Source: Pachyseris speciosa (Eukaryota; Cnidaria; Anthozoa; Scleractinia; Pachyseridae). Taken from it: DNA of 64,000 nucleotides. Position numbers and translations under genes: made by a program. This document shows positions 10,426 through 20,617 of the stretch, one piece after another. The stretch is from assembly GCA_016490735.1 (NCBI GenBank), contig JAEMWC010000024.1:756001-820000 (forward strand), given 5' to 3'. The number at the start of each line of letters is the position of its first letter. Position 1 is the first letter of the stretch. The notes beneath the pieces were generated by a model that did no database searches, was not told the origin of the DNA, and saw only the letters and a list, made by a program, of their open reading frames with translations.

Positions 10426-11852
10426 TTTTTTTTTTTTTTTTTTTTTTGTCTTTTTTTATTTTATTTTTTTTATTTTTTTATTTTAATAACATTTCTACCA
10501 CAGTTAACACAAACTAACGGTGCTTATGGAACAATACTGCACTACTTGCATTACACTATTTACAGAATGGTAACAATTATCATTATGACATGTTTTAAAA
10601 CGTAAATAAAATTAACAGCTACAAACAAGACTACAGCTGGCTTAAAGAAAAGAGTTACAATGAACGAGCGTGGAAAGAAAAGGACGAAGCGAAGTGACAT
10701 TTATAGTAGTTTATAGTAGTTTTCCCCAGATATTTAAGAATTTATGTAGCTTTCTTTGGGCAATATAACTTTGCTTTAAGACATCGAGTTTATCTTGGAG
10801 GCGGAGAAGAAAGCCTTCAAAACATAAGTTGCCATCACATGAACTTGTCGCAAAGATATGGAATTTTGCAATAAGAAGAGTGACATTAAGTGCCTGTTTA
10901 TTTTTGATATTATTATGCCAACCGTATAGGATGTTAGATTCATTCAAATTGACCACCTGTTTGAATTTCTGGTACCACCAGCTGGTAAATCTATCCCAGA
11001 AAGCATTAGATACAGTACAGTGGTACAGTAGGTGGTTTATTGTTTGCTTTTCGGTAGCGCATAGGGAGCAAATGTCGCTATCAGTAATGCCAGCTCGAAA
11101 AAGGCTGGATTTGGTAGGTAAGATGTGGTGTATTATTTTATACTGGAAAGCAATTAATTTCGAGTCTTTGGTTATTAGGAAAGGCAATGTGTACACCTTG
11201 TGGATGCTTTCTTTGGAGAAACCGTAATTTAGAATTCTGTTCTCTGATGTTGGTGGACTTACGTTGTTGGCTAAAAGTGTAGAGTAGGCGACACGGGTCG
11301 ACGGAAGGTCTTCAAGAGGCGGTTTTAGGTGCGAGTTGTTTTGATTTAATATATTTTTCCATTCTGTAGGAATGGCAGCGACGAGACCATAGTACAGTGT
11401 AAAGGGAATACTGATGTTCACTTTGCGAATGAACTCGTACAGTGAGAAGAAGGTGTTGTCTTCTTTTAAAAATTGTTTAATACGTATAATCTTAGCCTCA
11501 AATAAGGGTTTGAAAAAAACTGGCCGGTCTCCGATCAGGATGCGACTATTATTCCAGATGATTTTGTTGTGAATGCATTGGTCCTCCGAGAATTTGTCAG
11601 CATTGTATTCTTGCCAAAACTTAAGTAGCGTGTGGTAAAAAGGTGGAAGGTTGTCAAGGTTGAAATGCTTGATATCGTATTGACATTTGGTTAGAAAGGA
11701 TAAACCTCCATATTTGGCAGCGGTGAACTCTGGTATTATTTTCCATGCTGGTTGAACGTTTTCGGTGATTCTCTTGATCCAAGCAATTTTCAGCGCCTTA
11801 TTCATGATTTCAAAATCCATCATTCTCAACCCTCCTTGACTTATATACTTAT
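10426..11852 (-). mobile_element. 5'-truncated LINE (L1/Tx1-like C-terminus), left arm
   Basis: On the minus strand an open frame of 372 codons (10711-11829, no true ATG at its edge) starts at the typical GGLRMMDFEIMNKALKIAW region. It ends with a C-terminal zinc knuckle, CSLCATEKQTINHLLYHC, as in L1/Tx1-type LINE polymerases after the reverse transcriptase domain. The catalytic reverse transcriptase and endonuclease parts are absent, so this is a 5'-truncated insertion. The poly(A) tail reads as the T-rich run at 10426-10480. A 7-bp duplication ATACTCT flanks it (10419-10425 and 11853-11859). An essentially identical copy is in the right arm. Confidence 0.8.
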
Positions 11853-11859
11853 ATACTCT

Positions 11860-12980
11860 CTATTTCAATCCCGACTGGTTGTTACAAAACGGCTTTCTCT
11901 TCTATCTCAATACTGAAAATTCCGATGCTATCTGACCTCTCTGCTTTGGCGATGAGAGAGAAAAATAAATTCTTAGCTAACTTTTCTTGTCTTCCGCTCT
12001 GTTAGTCACACACTCGTTATGCAAAACAGATCTCAACTCTTCTCTCAACCCTATATTTGCATACAAACTCAAGATTTGCGTTGAGTTTCCCCCGAGATTT
12101 GTTGTGGTCATCGTATGATTTGCCACATTTATACTTTATATTATCCTTTTTTTTGAGGTAGGCTCTCCTATAAGCCTTGTGGTTTCCTGAGGTCTCCTCG
12201 CCACTGACTTAGGTGCATTCCTCTTAAATATTATAAAAATGAAAAATAAATGAAACGAATGAGAATAGCTCTACAAAGAAGGTATAGAAGCGCTTTATCT
12301 GAGTGCCTTCCGAAAGTTGCGTTCTTCTGTAATTTAAATATTTAATTTAACGGTTCAAATCCGGGGTTAAATTACACAATGAAAACAGATGCGACGTTAG
12401 TAAATATTGGTCTGTAAACAAGTTAGTAAATGTTGGTCTGTAAACAAACAAGTGAAAACATAACCCTTAAGACAATAATAACCAGCAAATTTTTAAGTGC
12501 TTGGTTACTGAAAGGTGAAAGTATAAATAATGTCTTTTAGAATTTGTGAAACTTTTTGATGGGGAATGCGCTTAATTCTAGACGATGTGGTTGACAGTAA
12601 GAAAATATATAAGAAAATATATTTTTTTAAAGTAGGTACGTCACATATAGTCTGCATAACAGGCGCTTATTTAGCCGAGCGTCGAGCAGGAGAGATGGAG
12701 CGCGAAGCGCGACACACGAGCTCGGAGCGCGAGACGAGGAGAAGAGAATTTGATACTCGCGACACCCTTCTCGTTTCGCTTTCCACTGGCAGATTTATCA
12801 ATCTCTTCAAACAACGAATAATGAATGGAATCAACAATAAACACGAAAAAGTCCAGATAAGTCAGCATAAAATTTGATATCCAAATATGTTCTCACACGT
12901 TTGGTAAATTATATGTGTTGGTAACCATTTTGCTAAGCTGTGTGATTTTCCACATCATTGGCTATTGACTTTCATAACAT
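11860..12980. other. Left-arm stretch without recognised gene
   Basis: There are several short frames, including a 103-codon one at 12566-12877 rich in R and E that covers a dyad of GCGCGAAGCGCGACACACGA type. The identical frames in the right arm are no evidence of coding because the arms are recent copies. TATA-like runs occur near 12606-12630. I see no supported gene. Confidence 0.4.
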
Positions 12981-12985
12981 TTGGT

Positions 12986-13001
12986 GGCTCCTAAAAGAGC
13001 C
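12986..13001 (-). terminator. Histone-type 3' stem-loop, left arm
   Basis: On the minus strand the sequence is GGCTCTTTTAGGAGCC, flanked by AAC before and ACCA after. This matches the metazoan replication-dependent histone mRNA stem-loop: a six-pair stem with a U-rich four-base loop. The only departure is G for A at the base closing the loop. It lies 34 nt past the stop of the 96-codon gene. A purine-rich ATGAAAG follows 10 nt further on, where the histone downstream element (U7 site) is expected. Confidence 0.75.
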
Positions 13002-13035
13002 GTTGGAATTAGATTTTTTGTTTTCCACTCTACTG

Positions 13036-13326
13036 CTACAGAAATGAGACTAGATTTGAGAACAACTCATCTATCACCTCATTTTGTTGGGCGATTCGCT
13101 TCCGCAGCATCAGCTCCGTCGGGTGTCTTATGTGGCGATCTTCAACGTGAGCCAGGAAGTTTACGTTGAGCTCGACTTTACCATCGAGTAGTGGTGACTT
13201 GACAGGGCCGTGTATTATCGGCAGGGGTGTCAAATCTACCAAACTGTTGCCAGGTAGAGATAAGCCTGGCTCCACTTCTCGTAGTGCTTTTTCGAGAGTT
13301 TCTAGGAAAGCTTTCGACATGTTCAT
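13036..13326 (-). CDS. 96-aa intronless protein with histone-type mRNA 3' end, left copy
   Basis: The start is ATG 13326 in the context GCAATGAACATG. The protein is small, with a mixed acidic/basic composition, a proline-rich centre and a C-terminal segment rich in charged residues (ELMLRKRIAQQNEVIDELF) that could form a helix. It is not a histone and I recognise no family. The gene is laid out like a replication-dependent histone gene: TATA box (13371-13379) about 50 bp upstream, a short leader, no intron, and a stem-loop 34 nt after the stop. That predicts a non-polyadenylated mRNA made in S phase, by inference. One residue differs from the right-arm copy (Pro for Ser). Confidence 0.65.
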   Translation of the reverse strand: MNMSKAFLETLEKALREVEPGLSLPGNSLVDLTPLPIIHGPVKSPLLDGKVELNVNFLAHVEDRHIRHPTELMLRKRIAQQNEVIDELFSNLVSFL

Positions 13327-13370
13327 TGCGAACAGAAGTTGCGGTTAGTTCACGTAACGATTCTGTTAGT

Positions 13371-13379
13371 CTTTTTATA
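13371..13379 (-). promoter_or_regulatory. TATA box of the 96-aa gene, left arm
   Basis: TATAAAAAG on the minus strand, 45 bases upstream of the ATG. It predicts transcription start about 20 bases before the ATG. Confidence 0.55.
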
Positions 13380-13919
13380 GTGTCCGTTTACTATTAGAAC
13401 GCGGTGTGGTAGCCAACCATTTATTCTAAATTAGGTTTCATTCAATTTGGCGGTCAACAGAACTTTAAAAAAGCCACGGTTACCCGTCCTACCTTGAAAT
13501 GGATACCAAGTCCACTCCATTCAAAGTATTGTTTTCCTGGTATCACACAATGACTATGGTTGTAATTTAGTTAGTGATTGAATTGTTTTACGATAAACGA
13601 TAATCTAACTAAAAATGTTAACCCGCACCATGTTATCTCTGTGAAAGTTTGATTCCAAATGAACAAAACTGTTTGCAAAACTAAATCTATCGTTAATTTA
13701 ACACGAAACGACAGCCAAAAACCCCACATTTTAGCTATGTTTTTCCCCAGGGTACTCGCGGAATCTCGCATGGAGTTAGAAATTAATGTTTTGGGTAACG
13801 CAACCCGGCGAAGCGGTTAGTACAAACTCACCGCTTCTTGAAACAACGGCTAATTATCGTTTTGATAATGTGTAAGCTGAATTCAAACTGAAAAAAACGC
13901 TTTAGAACACGACATTTAT

Positions 13920-14124
13920 CGGGCCAAGAGGGCCACACGGGCCAAGAGGGCCATTTCGTAGCTGCGTTTTTCTCCAGGAGTGCGCGTTGAATTTGCAAGC
14001 GTTGAGTGATTACAAACTAACCGCTTCTACGGCATAAATAAGCTCAATTACAACTGAACCTAACTGATTACAACGCTAAAAGAGACGGTGATTACAAACG
14101 CGCCGCTTCTGCGACATAATAAAA
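13920..14124. repeat. Direct repeats upstream of the element's genes, left arm
   Basis: Two tandem copies of CGGGCCAAGAGGGCCA-like sequence (13920-13952) are followed by diverged units of about 105 bp. The units share GTGATTACAAAC, CCGCTTCT and AACTGAATTACAACGC-like motifs and continue at 14572-14700 on the other side of the MITE. The mirror is at 15395-16175. They could be promoter or replication elements; the function is unknown. Confidence 0.45.
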
Positions 14125-14571
14125 CAGGGGCACCCAACGACAAGTTTCGGTAAATATCTGTTCGGTGGAGGGAAATTTGCCTTGTGCTTTCGGCGTCGAT
14201 TAAAGAGTGCACTCGGATTTTCGTAACTAAAACGTGGCCTAAAAGTTTAGCAATTGGAAAATCATAGCCCCTGAGGGTTTCGAAAAAGTCGTAACTGCTG
14301 TTTTTGGCAGCCAAAAACGTCACCTAGCATTTTCGGAAAGGAAATAGTTCCCTAGAAAGTTCGTGGAAAGTTCATTTCAGCTTGCATTTTCTCAAAGGAA
14401 GATTTTGTTCCCTAACATTTTCGGGCAATTAAACTTTCAGCAAGGGTATCCGAACAGATGATCTTCTTCTAGCTAATGAAAAGATCACTTTAAACAGACT
14501 TCAAACACCATAAGGTACTTCAAAATGCCTTTCTGCAGCTTTTGGCTGATTTGGCTCGTTAGGTGCCCCTG
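14125..14571. mobile_element. 447-bp MITE with CAGGGGCACC termini, left arm
   Basis: The terminal inverted repeats are CAGGGGCACCyAACGA. ATAAAA is duplicated at 14119-14124 and 14572-14577 (reads TTTTAT on the other strand). There is no coding capacity. CAGGG termini recall hAT elements, though a 6-bp duplication is not the usual 8. The same insertion is at 15524-15970 in the right arm. Confidence 0.8.
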
Positions 14572-14737
14572 ATAAAATGGGTAAGCTCAATTTCAACTCA
14601 TCCAAACCGACTACAACGCGATTTCAAAGAGACGGTGATTACAAAAGCGCCGACTTTAATCTCGCTTCTACGGTTTATTAACCTTTTTATAATTGTTTTG
14701 TTTCCTTTGCCTTGTCTTGCCAGTCACGTTGTAATTT

Positions 14738-15208
14738 TTCTCATTCACTCACTTCGTTCTTCCAGACGGTTATCTGCGTTACTGCTTCACCATCGAGATG
14801 GTTTTTTCCTTTGAAAACTGCGATGTGATACTCAGCGAAGACCACGCTAAGCACATCAGCGTCAGACATGTTGATCTGGATAAAAATTTACACCCGTCCA
14901 AGTTTAGGAGAAACTTTAATTTAACAAGTTGTCTAGCTTTTTTGATCAAGAAGACGTGAGAGGATCGAAGCGACTACGCTATCACCGAGAAGGGGTTCAA
15001 AGACGGATATGGACACTATTTCATGTACGTCTTTAAAATGCCAAAAGTGATTGGTTTTGATCCGTGGGGTTTTCCCACGAAAGATATATGCATTTATTAC
15101 TCCTGGAAGCCAAGCTGTGAAACGAGATATCGGATTATTACAGCATATCCGTTTCCAAGGAGTTACCACGAGTTCTTGAAACGGAGGAAACTCGGTCTGT
15201 CCCTGTAA
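14738..15208 (+). pseudogene. Unrecognised gene at the palindrome hinge, left-only body
   Basis: An open frame that begins after a TAA at 14732 carries protein-like sequence (YLRYCFTIEMVFSFENC, then FKMPKVIGFDPWGFP and SYHEFLKRRKLGLSL). It is interrupted once by TGA at 14957, where CGA would be a one-step ancestor. Most of it (14732-15152) is absent from the right arm; only the last about 19 codons recur there (ending at 15308, minus). The 3' signals are split: the left copy keeps the body, while the histone-like stem-loop lies in the hinge spacer in the orientation of the right copy. No family recognised. Confidence 0.5.
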
Positions 15209-15210
15209 AT

Positions 15211-15228
15211 CCTACAGGATGCTGTAGG
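15211..15228 (+). terminator. Perfect 7-bp hairpin just after the hinge gene stop
   Basis: CCTACAG-GATG-CTGTAGG begins two bases after the TAA. The mirrored copy is at 15288-15305. It could be a 3' end signal or a remnant of the hinge that started palindrome formation. Confidence 0.4.
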
Positions 15229-15233
15229 TAAAA

Positions 15234-15282
15234 TTGGTCATGACTTTCATTGAATGTGGTAGCTCCTAAAAGCGCCGTACGT
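15234..15282. other. 49-bp spacer at the centre of the inner palindrome
   Basis: This is the only unpaired sequence at the very centre; flanking arms 15153-15233 and 15283-15363 pair about 15258. It holds the second histone-like stem-loop and its downstream element. Confidence 0.7.
15261..15276 (-). terminator. Second histone-like 3' stem-loop (partly decayed), hinge
   Basis: On the minus strand the sequence is GGCGCTTTTAGGAGCT followed by ACCA, and ATGAAAG follows 10 nt further on. It aligns without gaps to the stem-loop at 17094, with two substitutions that weaken the stem (one mismatch, one wobble). It lies 31 nt past the TAA at 15308-15310. Confidence 0.6.
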
Positions 15283-15523
15283 TTTTACCTACAGCATCCT
15301 GTAGGATTTACAGGGACAGACCGAGTTTCCTCCGTTTCAAGAAATCGTGGTAACTCCTTTTTACAACGTGACTGGCAAGACAAGGCAAAGGAAACAAAAC
15401 AATTATAAAAAGGTTAATAAACCGTAGAAGCGAGATTAAAGTCGGCGCTTTTGTAATCACCGTCTCTTTGAAATCGCGTTGTAGTCGGTTTGGATGAGTT
15501 GAAATTGAGCTTACCCATTTTAT

Positions 15524-15970
15524 CAGGGGCACCTAACGAGCCAAATCAGCCAAAAGCTGCAGAAAGGCATTTTGAAGTACCTTATGGTGTTTGAAGTCTG
15601 TTTAAAGTGATCTTTTCATTAGCTAGAAGAAGATCATCTGTTCGGATACCCTTGCTGAAAGTTTAATTGCCCGAAAATGTTAGGGAACAAAATCTTCCTT
15701 TGAGAAAATGCAAGCTGAAATGAACTTTCCACGAACTTTCTAGGGAACTATTTCCTTTCCGAAAATGCTAGGTGACGTTTTTGGCTGCCAAAAACAGCAG
15801 TTACGACTTTTTCGAAACCCTCAGGGGCTATGATTTTCCAATTGCTAAACTTTTAGGCCACGTTTTAGTTACGAAAATCCGAGTGCACTCTTTAATCGAC
15901 GCCGAAAGCACAAGGCGAATTTCCCTCCACCGAACAGATATCTACCGAAACTTGTCGTTGGGTGCCCCTG
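15524..15970. mobile_element. 447-bp MITE, right arm copy
   Basis: Mirror of 14125-14571, with TTTTAT at 15518-15523 and 15971-15976. The 87-codon frame that starts at 15772 inside it begins at GTG and runs out of the MITE; I do not regard it as a gene. Confidence 0.8.
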
Positions 15971-15976
15971 TTTTAT

Positions 15977-16715
15977 TATGTCGCAGAAGCGGCGCGTTTG
16001 TAATCACCGTCTCTTTTAGCGTTGTAATCAGTTAGGTTCAGTTGTAATTGAGCTTATTTATGCCGTAGAAGCGGTTAGTTTGTAATCACTCAACGCTTGC
16101 AAATTCAACGCGCACTCCTGGAGAAAAACGCAGCTACGAAATGGCCCTCTTGGCCCGTGTGGCCCTCTTGGCCCGATAAATGTCGTGTTCTAAAGCGTTT
16201 TTTTCAGTTTGAATTCAGCTTACACATTATCAAAACGATAATTAGCCGTTGTTTCAAGAAGCGGTGAGTTTGTACTAACCGCTTCGCCGGGTTGCGTTAC
16301 CCAAAACATTAATTTCTAACTCCATGCGAGATTCCGCGAGTACCCTGGGGAAAAACATAGCTAAAATGTGGGGTTTTTGGCTGTCGTTTCGTGTTAAATT
16401 AACGATAGATTTAGTTTTGCAAACAGTTTTGTTCATTTGGAATCAAACTTTCACAGAGATAACATGGTGCGGGTTAACATTTTTAGTTAGATTATCGTTT
16501 ATCGTAAAACAATTCAATCACTAACTAAATTACAACCATAGTCATTGTGTGATACCAGGAAAACAATACTTTGAATGGAGTGGACTTGGTATCCATTTCA
16601 AGGTAGGACGGGTAACCGTGGCTTTTTTAAAGTTCTGTTGACCGCCAAATTGAATGAAACCTAATTTAGAATAAATGGTTGGCTACCACACCGCGTTCTA
16701 ATAGTAAACGGACAC
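15977..16715. other. Right-arm upstream region of the 96-aa gene
   Basis: Contains the mirrored direct repeats (TTTGTAATCAC and AGAAGCGG motifs, and the doubled GGCCCTCTTGGCCCG at 16143-16175). The 66-codon frame at 16324-16524 starts with ATG but is hydrophobic, without family resemblance or signals, and is not supported. Confidence 0.4.
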
Positions 16716-16724
16716 TATAAAAAG
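16716..16724 (+). promoter_or_regulatory. TATA box of the 96-aa gene, right arm
   Basis: TATAAAAAG, 44 bases upstream of the ATG at 16769. Confidence 0.55.
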
Positions 16725-16768
16725 ACTAACAGAATCGTTACGTGAACTAACCGCAACTTCTGTTCGCA

Positions 16769-17059
16769 ATGAACATGTCGAAAGCTTTCCTAGAAACTCT
16801 CGAAAAAGCACTACGAGAAGTGGAGCCAGGCTTATCTCTACCTGGCAACAGTTTGGTAGATTTGACACCCCTGCCGATAATACACGGCCCTGTCAAGTCA
16901 TCACTACTCGATGGTAAAGTCGAGCTCAACGTAAACTTCCTGGCTCACGTTGAAGATCGCCACATAAGACACCCGACGGAGCTGATGCTGCGGAAGCGAA
17001 TCGCCCAACAAAATGAGGTGATAGATGAGTTGTTCTCAAATCTAGTCTCATTTCTGTAG
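16769..17059 (+). CDS. 96-aa intronless protein with histone-type mRNA 3' end, right copy
   Basis: Same gene as 13036-13326 in mirrored position, with one Ser/Pro difference. ATG 16769, TAG 17057-17059. TATA box, short leader, absence of introns and the stem-loop at 17094-17109 are all preserved. The downstream sequence contains no AATAAA within 100 bases, which fits stem-loop processing. The product is unknown; S-phase expression is a prediction from the 3' end. Confidence 0.65.
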   Translation: MNMSKAFLETLEKALREVEPGLSLPGNSLVDLTPLPIIHGPVKSSLLDGKVELNVNFLAHVEDRHIRHPTELMLRKRIAQQNEVIDELFSNLVSFL

Positions 17060-17093
17060 CAGTAGAGTGGAAAACAAAAAATCTAATTCCAAC

Positions 17094-17109
17094 GGCTCTT
17101 TTAGGAGCC
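17094..17109 (+). terminator. Histone-type 3' stem-loop, right arm
   Basis: GGCTCT-TTTA-GGAGCC, preceded by CCAAC and followed by ACCAAATGTTATGAAAG. The element starting at 17120 resembles the purine-rich histone downstream element. Confidence 0.75.
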
Positions 17110-18235
17110 ACCAAATGTTATGAAAGTCAATAGCCAATGATGTGGAAAATCACACAGCTTAGCAAAATGGTTACCAACACATATAATTTACCAAACGTGT
17201 GAGAACATATTTGGATATCAAATTTTATGCTGACTTATCTGGACTTTTTCGTGTTTATTGTTGATTCCATTCATTATTCGTTGTTTGAAGAGATTGATAA
17301 ATCTGCCAGTGGAAAGCGAAACGAGAAGGGTGTCGCGAGTATCAAATTCTCTTCTCCTCGTCTCGCGCTCCGAGCTCGTGTGTCGCGCTTCGCGCTCCAT
17401 CTCTCCTGCTCGACGCTCGGCTAAATAAGCGCCTGTTATGCAGACTATATGTGACGTACCTACTTTAAAAAAATATATTTTCTTATATATTTTCTTACTG
17501 TCAACCACATCGTCTAGAATTAAGCGCATTCCCCATCAAAAAGTTTCACAAATTCTAAAAGACATTATTTATACTTTCACCTTTCAGTAACCAAGCACTT
17601 AAAAATTTGCTGGTTATTATTGTCTTAAGGGTTATGTTTTCACTTGTTTGTTTACAGACCAACATTTACTAACTTGTTTACAGACCAATATTTACTAACG
17701 TCGCATCTGTTTTCATTGTGTAATTTAACCCCGGATTTGAACCGTTAAATTAAATATTTAAATTACAGAAGAACGCAACTTTCGGAAGGCACTCAGATAA
17801 AGCGCTTCTATACCTTCTTTGTAGAGCTATTCTCATTCGTTTCATTTATTTTTCATTTTTATAATATTTAAGAGGAATGCACCTAAGTCAGTGGCGAGGA
17901 GACCTCAGGAAACCACAAGGCTTATAGGAGAGCCTACCTCAAAAAAAAGGATAATATAAAGTATAAATGTGGCAAATCATACGATGACCACAACAAATCT
18001 CGGGGGAAACTCAACGCAAATCTTGAGTTTGTATGCAAATATAGGGTTGAGAGAAGAGTTGAGATCTGTTTTGCATAACGAGTGTGTGACTAACAGAGCG
18101 GAAGACAAGAAAAGTTAGCTAAGAATTTATTTTTCTCTCTCATCGCCAAAGCAGAGAGGTCAGATAGCATCGGAATTTTCAGTATTGAGATAGAAGAGAA
18201 AGCCGTTTTGTAACAACCAGTCGGGATTGAAATAG
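17110..18235. other. Right-arm stretch without recognised gene
   Basis: Mirror of 11860-12980. No supported gene. Confidence 0.4.
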
Positions 18236-18242
18236 AGAGTAT

Positions 18243-19644
18243 ATAAGTATATAAGTCAAGGAGGGTTGAGAATGATGGATTTTGAAATCATGAATAAGGC
18301 GCTGAAAATTGCTTGGATCAAGAGAATCACCGAAAACGTTCAACCAGCATGGAAAATAATACCAGAGTTCACCGCTGCCAAATATGGAGGTTTATCCTTT
18401 CTAACCAAATGTCAATACGATATCAAGCATTTCAACCTTGACAACCTTCCACCTTTTTACCACACGCTACTTAAGTTTTGGCAAGAATACAATGCTGACA
18501 AATTCTCGGAGGACCAATGCATTCACAACAAAATCATCTGGAATAATAGTCGCATCCTGATCGGAGACCGGCCAGTTTTTTTCAAACCCTTATTTGAGGC
18601 TAAGATTATACGTATTAAACAATTTTTAAAAGAAGACAACACCTTCTTCTCACTGTACGAGTTCATTCGCAAAGTGAACATCAGTATTCCCTTTACACTG
18701 TACTATGGTCTCGTCGCTGCCATTCCTACAGAATGGAAAAATATATTAAATCAAAACAACTCGCACCTAAAACCGCCTCTTGAAGACCTTCCGTCGACCC
18801 GTGTCGCCTACTCTACACTTTTAGCCAACAACGTAAGTCCACCAACATCAGAGAACAGAATTCTAAATTACGGTTTCTCCAAAGAAAGCATCCACAAGGT
18901 GTACACATTGCCTTTCCTAATAACCAAAGACTCGAAATTAATTGCTTTCCAGTATAAAATAATACACCACATCTTACCTACCAAATCCAGCCTTTTTCGA
19001 GCTGGCATTACTGATAGCGACATTTGCTCCCTATGCGCTACCGAAAAGCAAACAATAAACCACCTACTGTACCACTGTACTGTATCTAATGCTTTCTGGG
19101 ATAGATTTACCAGCTGGTGGTACCAGAAATTCAAACAGGTGGTCAATTTGAATGAATCTAACATCCTATACGGTTGGCATAATAATATCAAAAATAAACA
19201 GGCACTTAATGTCACTCTTCTTATTGCAAAATTCCATATCTTTGCGACAAGTTCATGTGATGGCAACTTATGTTTTGAAGGCTTTCTTCTCCGCCTCCAA
19301 GATAAACTCGATGTCTTAAAGCAAAGTTATATTGCCCAAAGAAAGCTACATAAATTCTTAAATATCTGGGGAAAACTACTATAAACTACTATAAATGTCA
19401 CTTCGCTTCGTCCTTTTCTTTCCACGCTCGTTCATCGTAACTCTTTTCTTTAAGCCAGCTGTAGTCTTGTTTGTAGCTGTTAATTTTATTTACGTTTTAA
19501 AACATGTCATAATGATAATTGTTACCATTCTGTAAATAGTGTAATGCAAGTAGTGCAGTATTGTTCCATAAGCACCGTTAGTTTGTGTTAACTGTGGTAG
19601 AAATGTTATTAAAATTAAAAAAAAATAAAAAAAAAAATAAAAAA
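18243..19644 (+). mobile_element. 5'-truncated LINE (L1/Tx1-like C-terminus), right arm
   Basis: Mirror of the left-arm LINE. The open frame runs 18266-19384 and its protein is identical to the left copy. The A-rich tail ends at 19644. AGAGTAT is duplicated at 18236-18242 and 19645-19651. The tail is 24 bases shorter than on the left, as expected for slippage in a homopolymer after duplication. Confidence 0.8.
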
Positions 19645-20358
19645 AAGAGTATTTGACTGGGACATTGAATAGTGCAGCCCTTGCAGCGATTTACTTTTTC
19701 TTCATGGATCAGTGAGTCTAGTATAGCCACCTAAGTAAGCTGTAACATCTGACCGACAAGACTGGCTATCCTTTGCCGTTAAACTTGTGCCACTTCGTCA
19801 ACCGTCAAGAAAGGTTTAGAACTGGACTCGACTTGCATGTTTGGAAAGACCTCACCAAAGAAATAGCTCGACCGATCCCTTTGCACTTCACGTTTTAATT
19901 TTGCTAAGCAAGTGAGTAAGTCACAGAAAGGATTATACACTCCTTTTCGTTTAGAAAATAATTTTATTTTTCGAACAGATCGCTTTAGCTCAAGATGAAT
20001 TTTCGTTTGTTAGCCTTTTTGATTTCAATATTTCACCCCCTTTCACTCGCTAATTATAATTTTCTAAATTAAACCATGTGCTTTTGAAAACATTTTCAAT
20101 TTACCATGGAACTAAGCGGCAGGGGAATTTAACCGTGCCCCTTTGAACATCCCGTTTTATTCTTGCTAAGCATGTGAGTAAGTCGCGAATACACAGCGTT
20201 GCTGAGTGAACAATTTTCACTATTCTTACAGTTAGACTGATTTCGCTACATGTGTTTGCTGAAAGACAACTATGACCGTCGGTACTAAACACAATACTGA
20301 GACGCCTTTTGAAGATCAACCGCCTTGTAAAAGTTAGAAAACAGAGACAATTTAACGA

Positions 20359-20592
20359 GTGAACGGCTACCGCCCTGGCTACTGCGAGCTATTACCGTCT
20401 GAAATTCAAGTGAAAATGCTACGGTATACTATGCAGATAGTGGCCCAAGAAAAATCATTGTTACATGACGAACTACGGGTATTATCACATCGGAACATTC
20501 AGTCGATGGTAAGGAACAATTCTAAATCGAACTCAAGGAGAGTGGCGCTAATCAAATGGAAAAATGTTAACCGATGGCGATGGAATGTGTGA
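20359..20592 (+). CDS. Unrecognised small protein of the palindromic element, right copy
   Basis: Open for 77 codons from a GTG; the first in-frame ATG is at 20416. An AG preceded by AAAAC at 20340 could be a splice acceptor. Sequence near CELLPSEIQVKMLRYTMQ is predicted helical. 12 bases (four codons) near 20370 are absent from the left arm. No family recognised. Confidence 0.35.
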   Translation: MNGYRPGYCELLPSEIQVKMLRYTMQIVAQEKSLLHDELRVLSHRNIQSMVRNNSKSNSRRVALIKWKNVNRWRWNV

Positions 20593-20617
20593 AACCAAAG
20601 AATGTTAGACACAATGA

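Noticed and set aside
12566..12877. 103-codon frame repeated in both arms as a conserved gene
   Set aside because: Identity between arms only reflects the duplication. The frame covers a palindromic GC-rich motif and has no family resemblance.
15772..16035. 87-codon frame in the right arm (and mirror at 14060-14323)
   Set aside because: It starts at GTG, lies mostly inside the 447-bp MITE and has no protein-like features.
16324..16524. 66-codon hydrophobic frame
   Set aside because: No upstream signal, no family and low-complexity AT-driven hydrophobicity; probably chance.
16769..17059. The 96-aa gene as a histone
   Set aside because: The protein lacks a histone fold sequence and the Lys/Arg-rich tails; only its gene architecture is histone-like.
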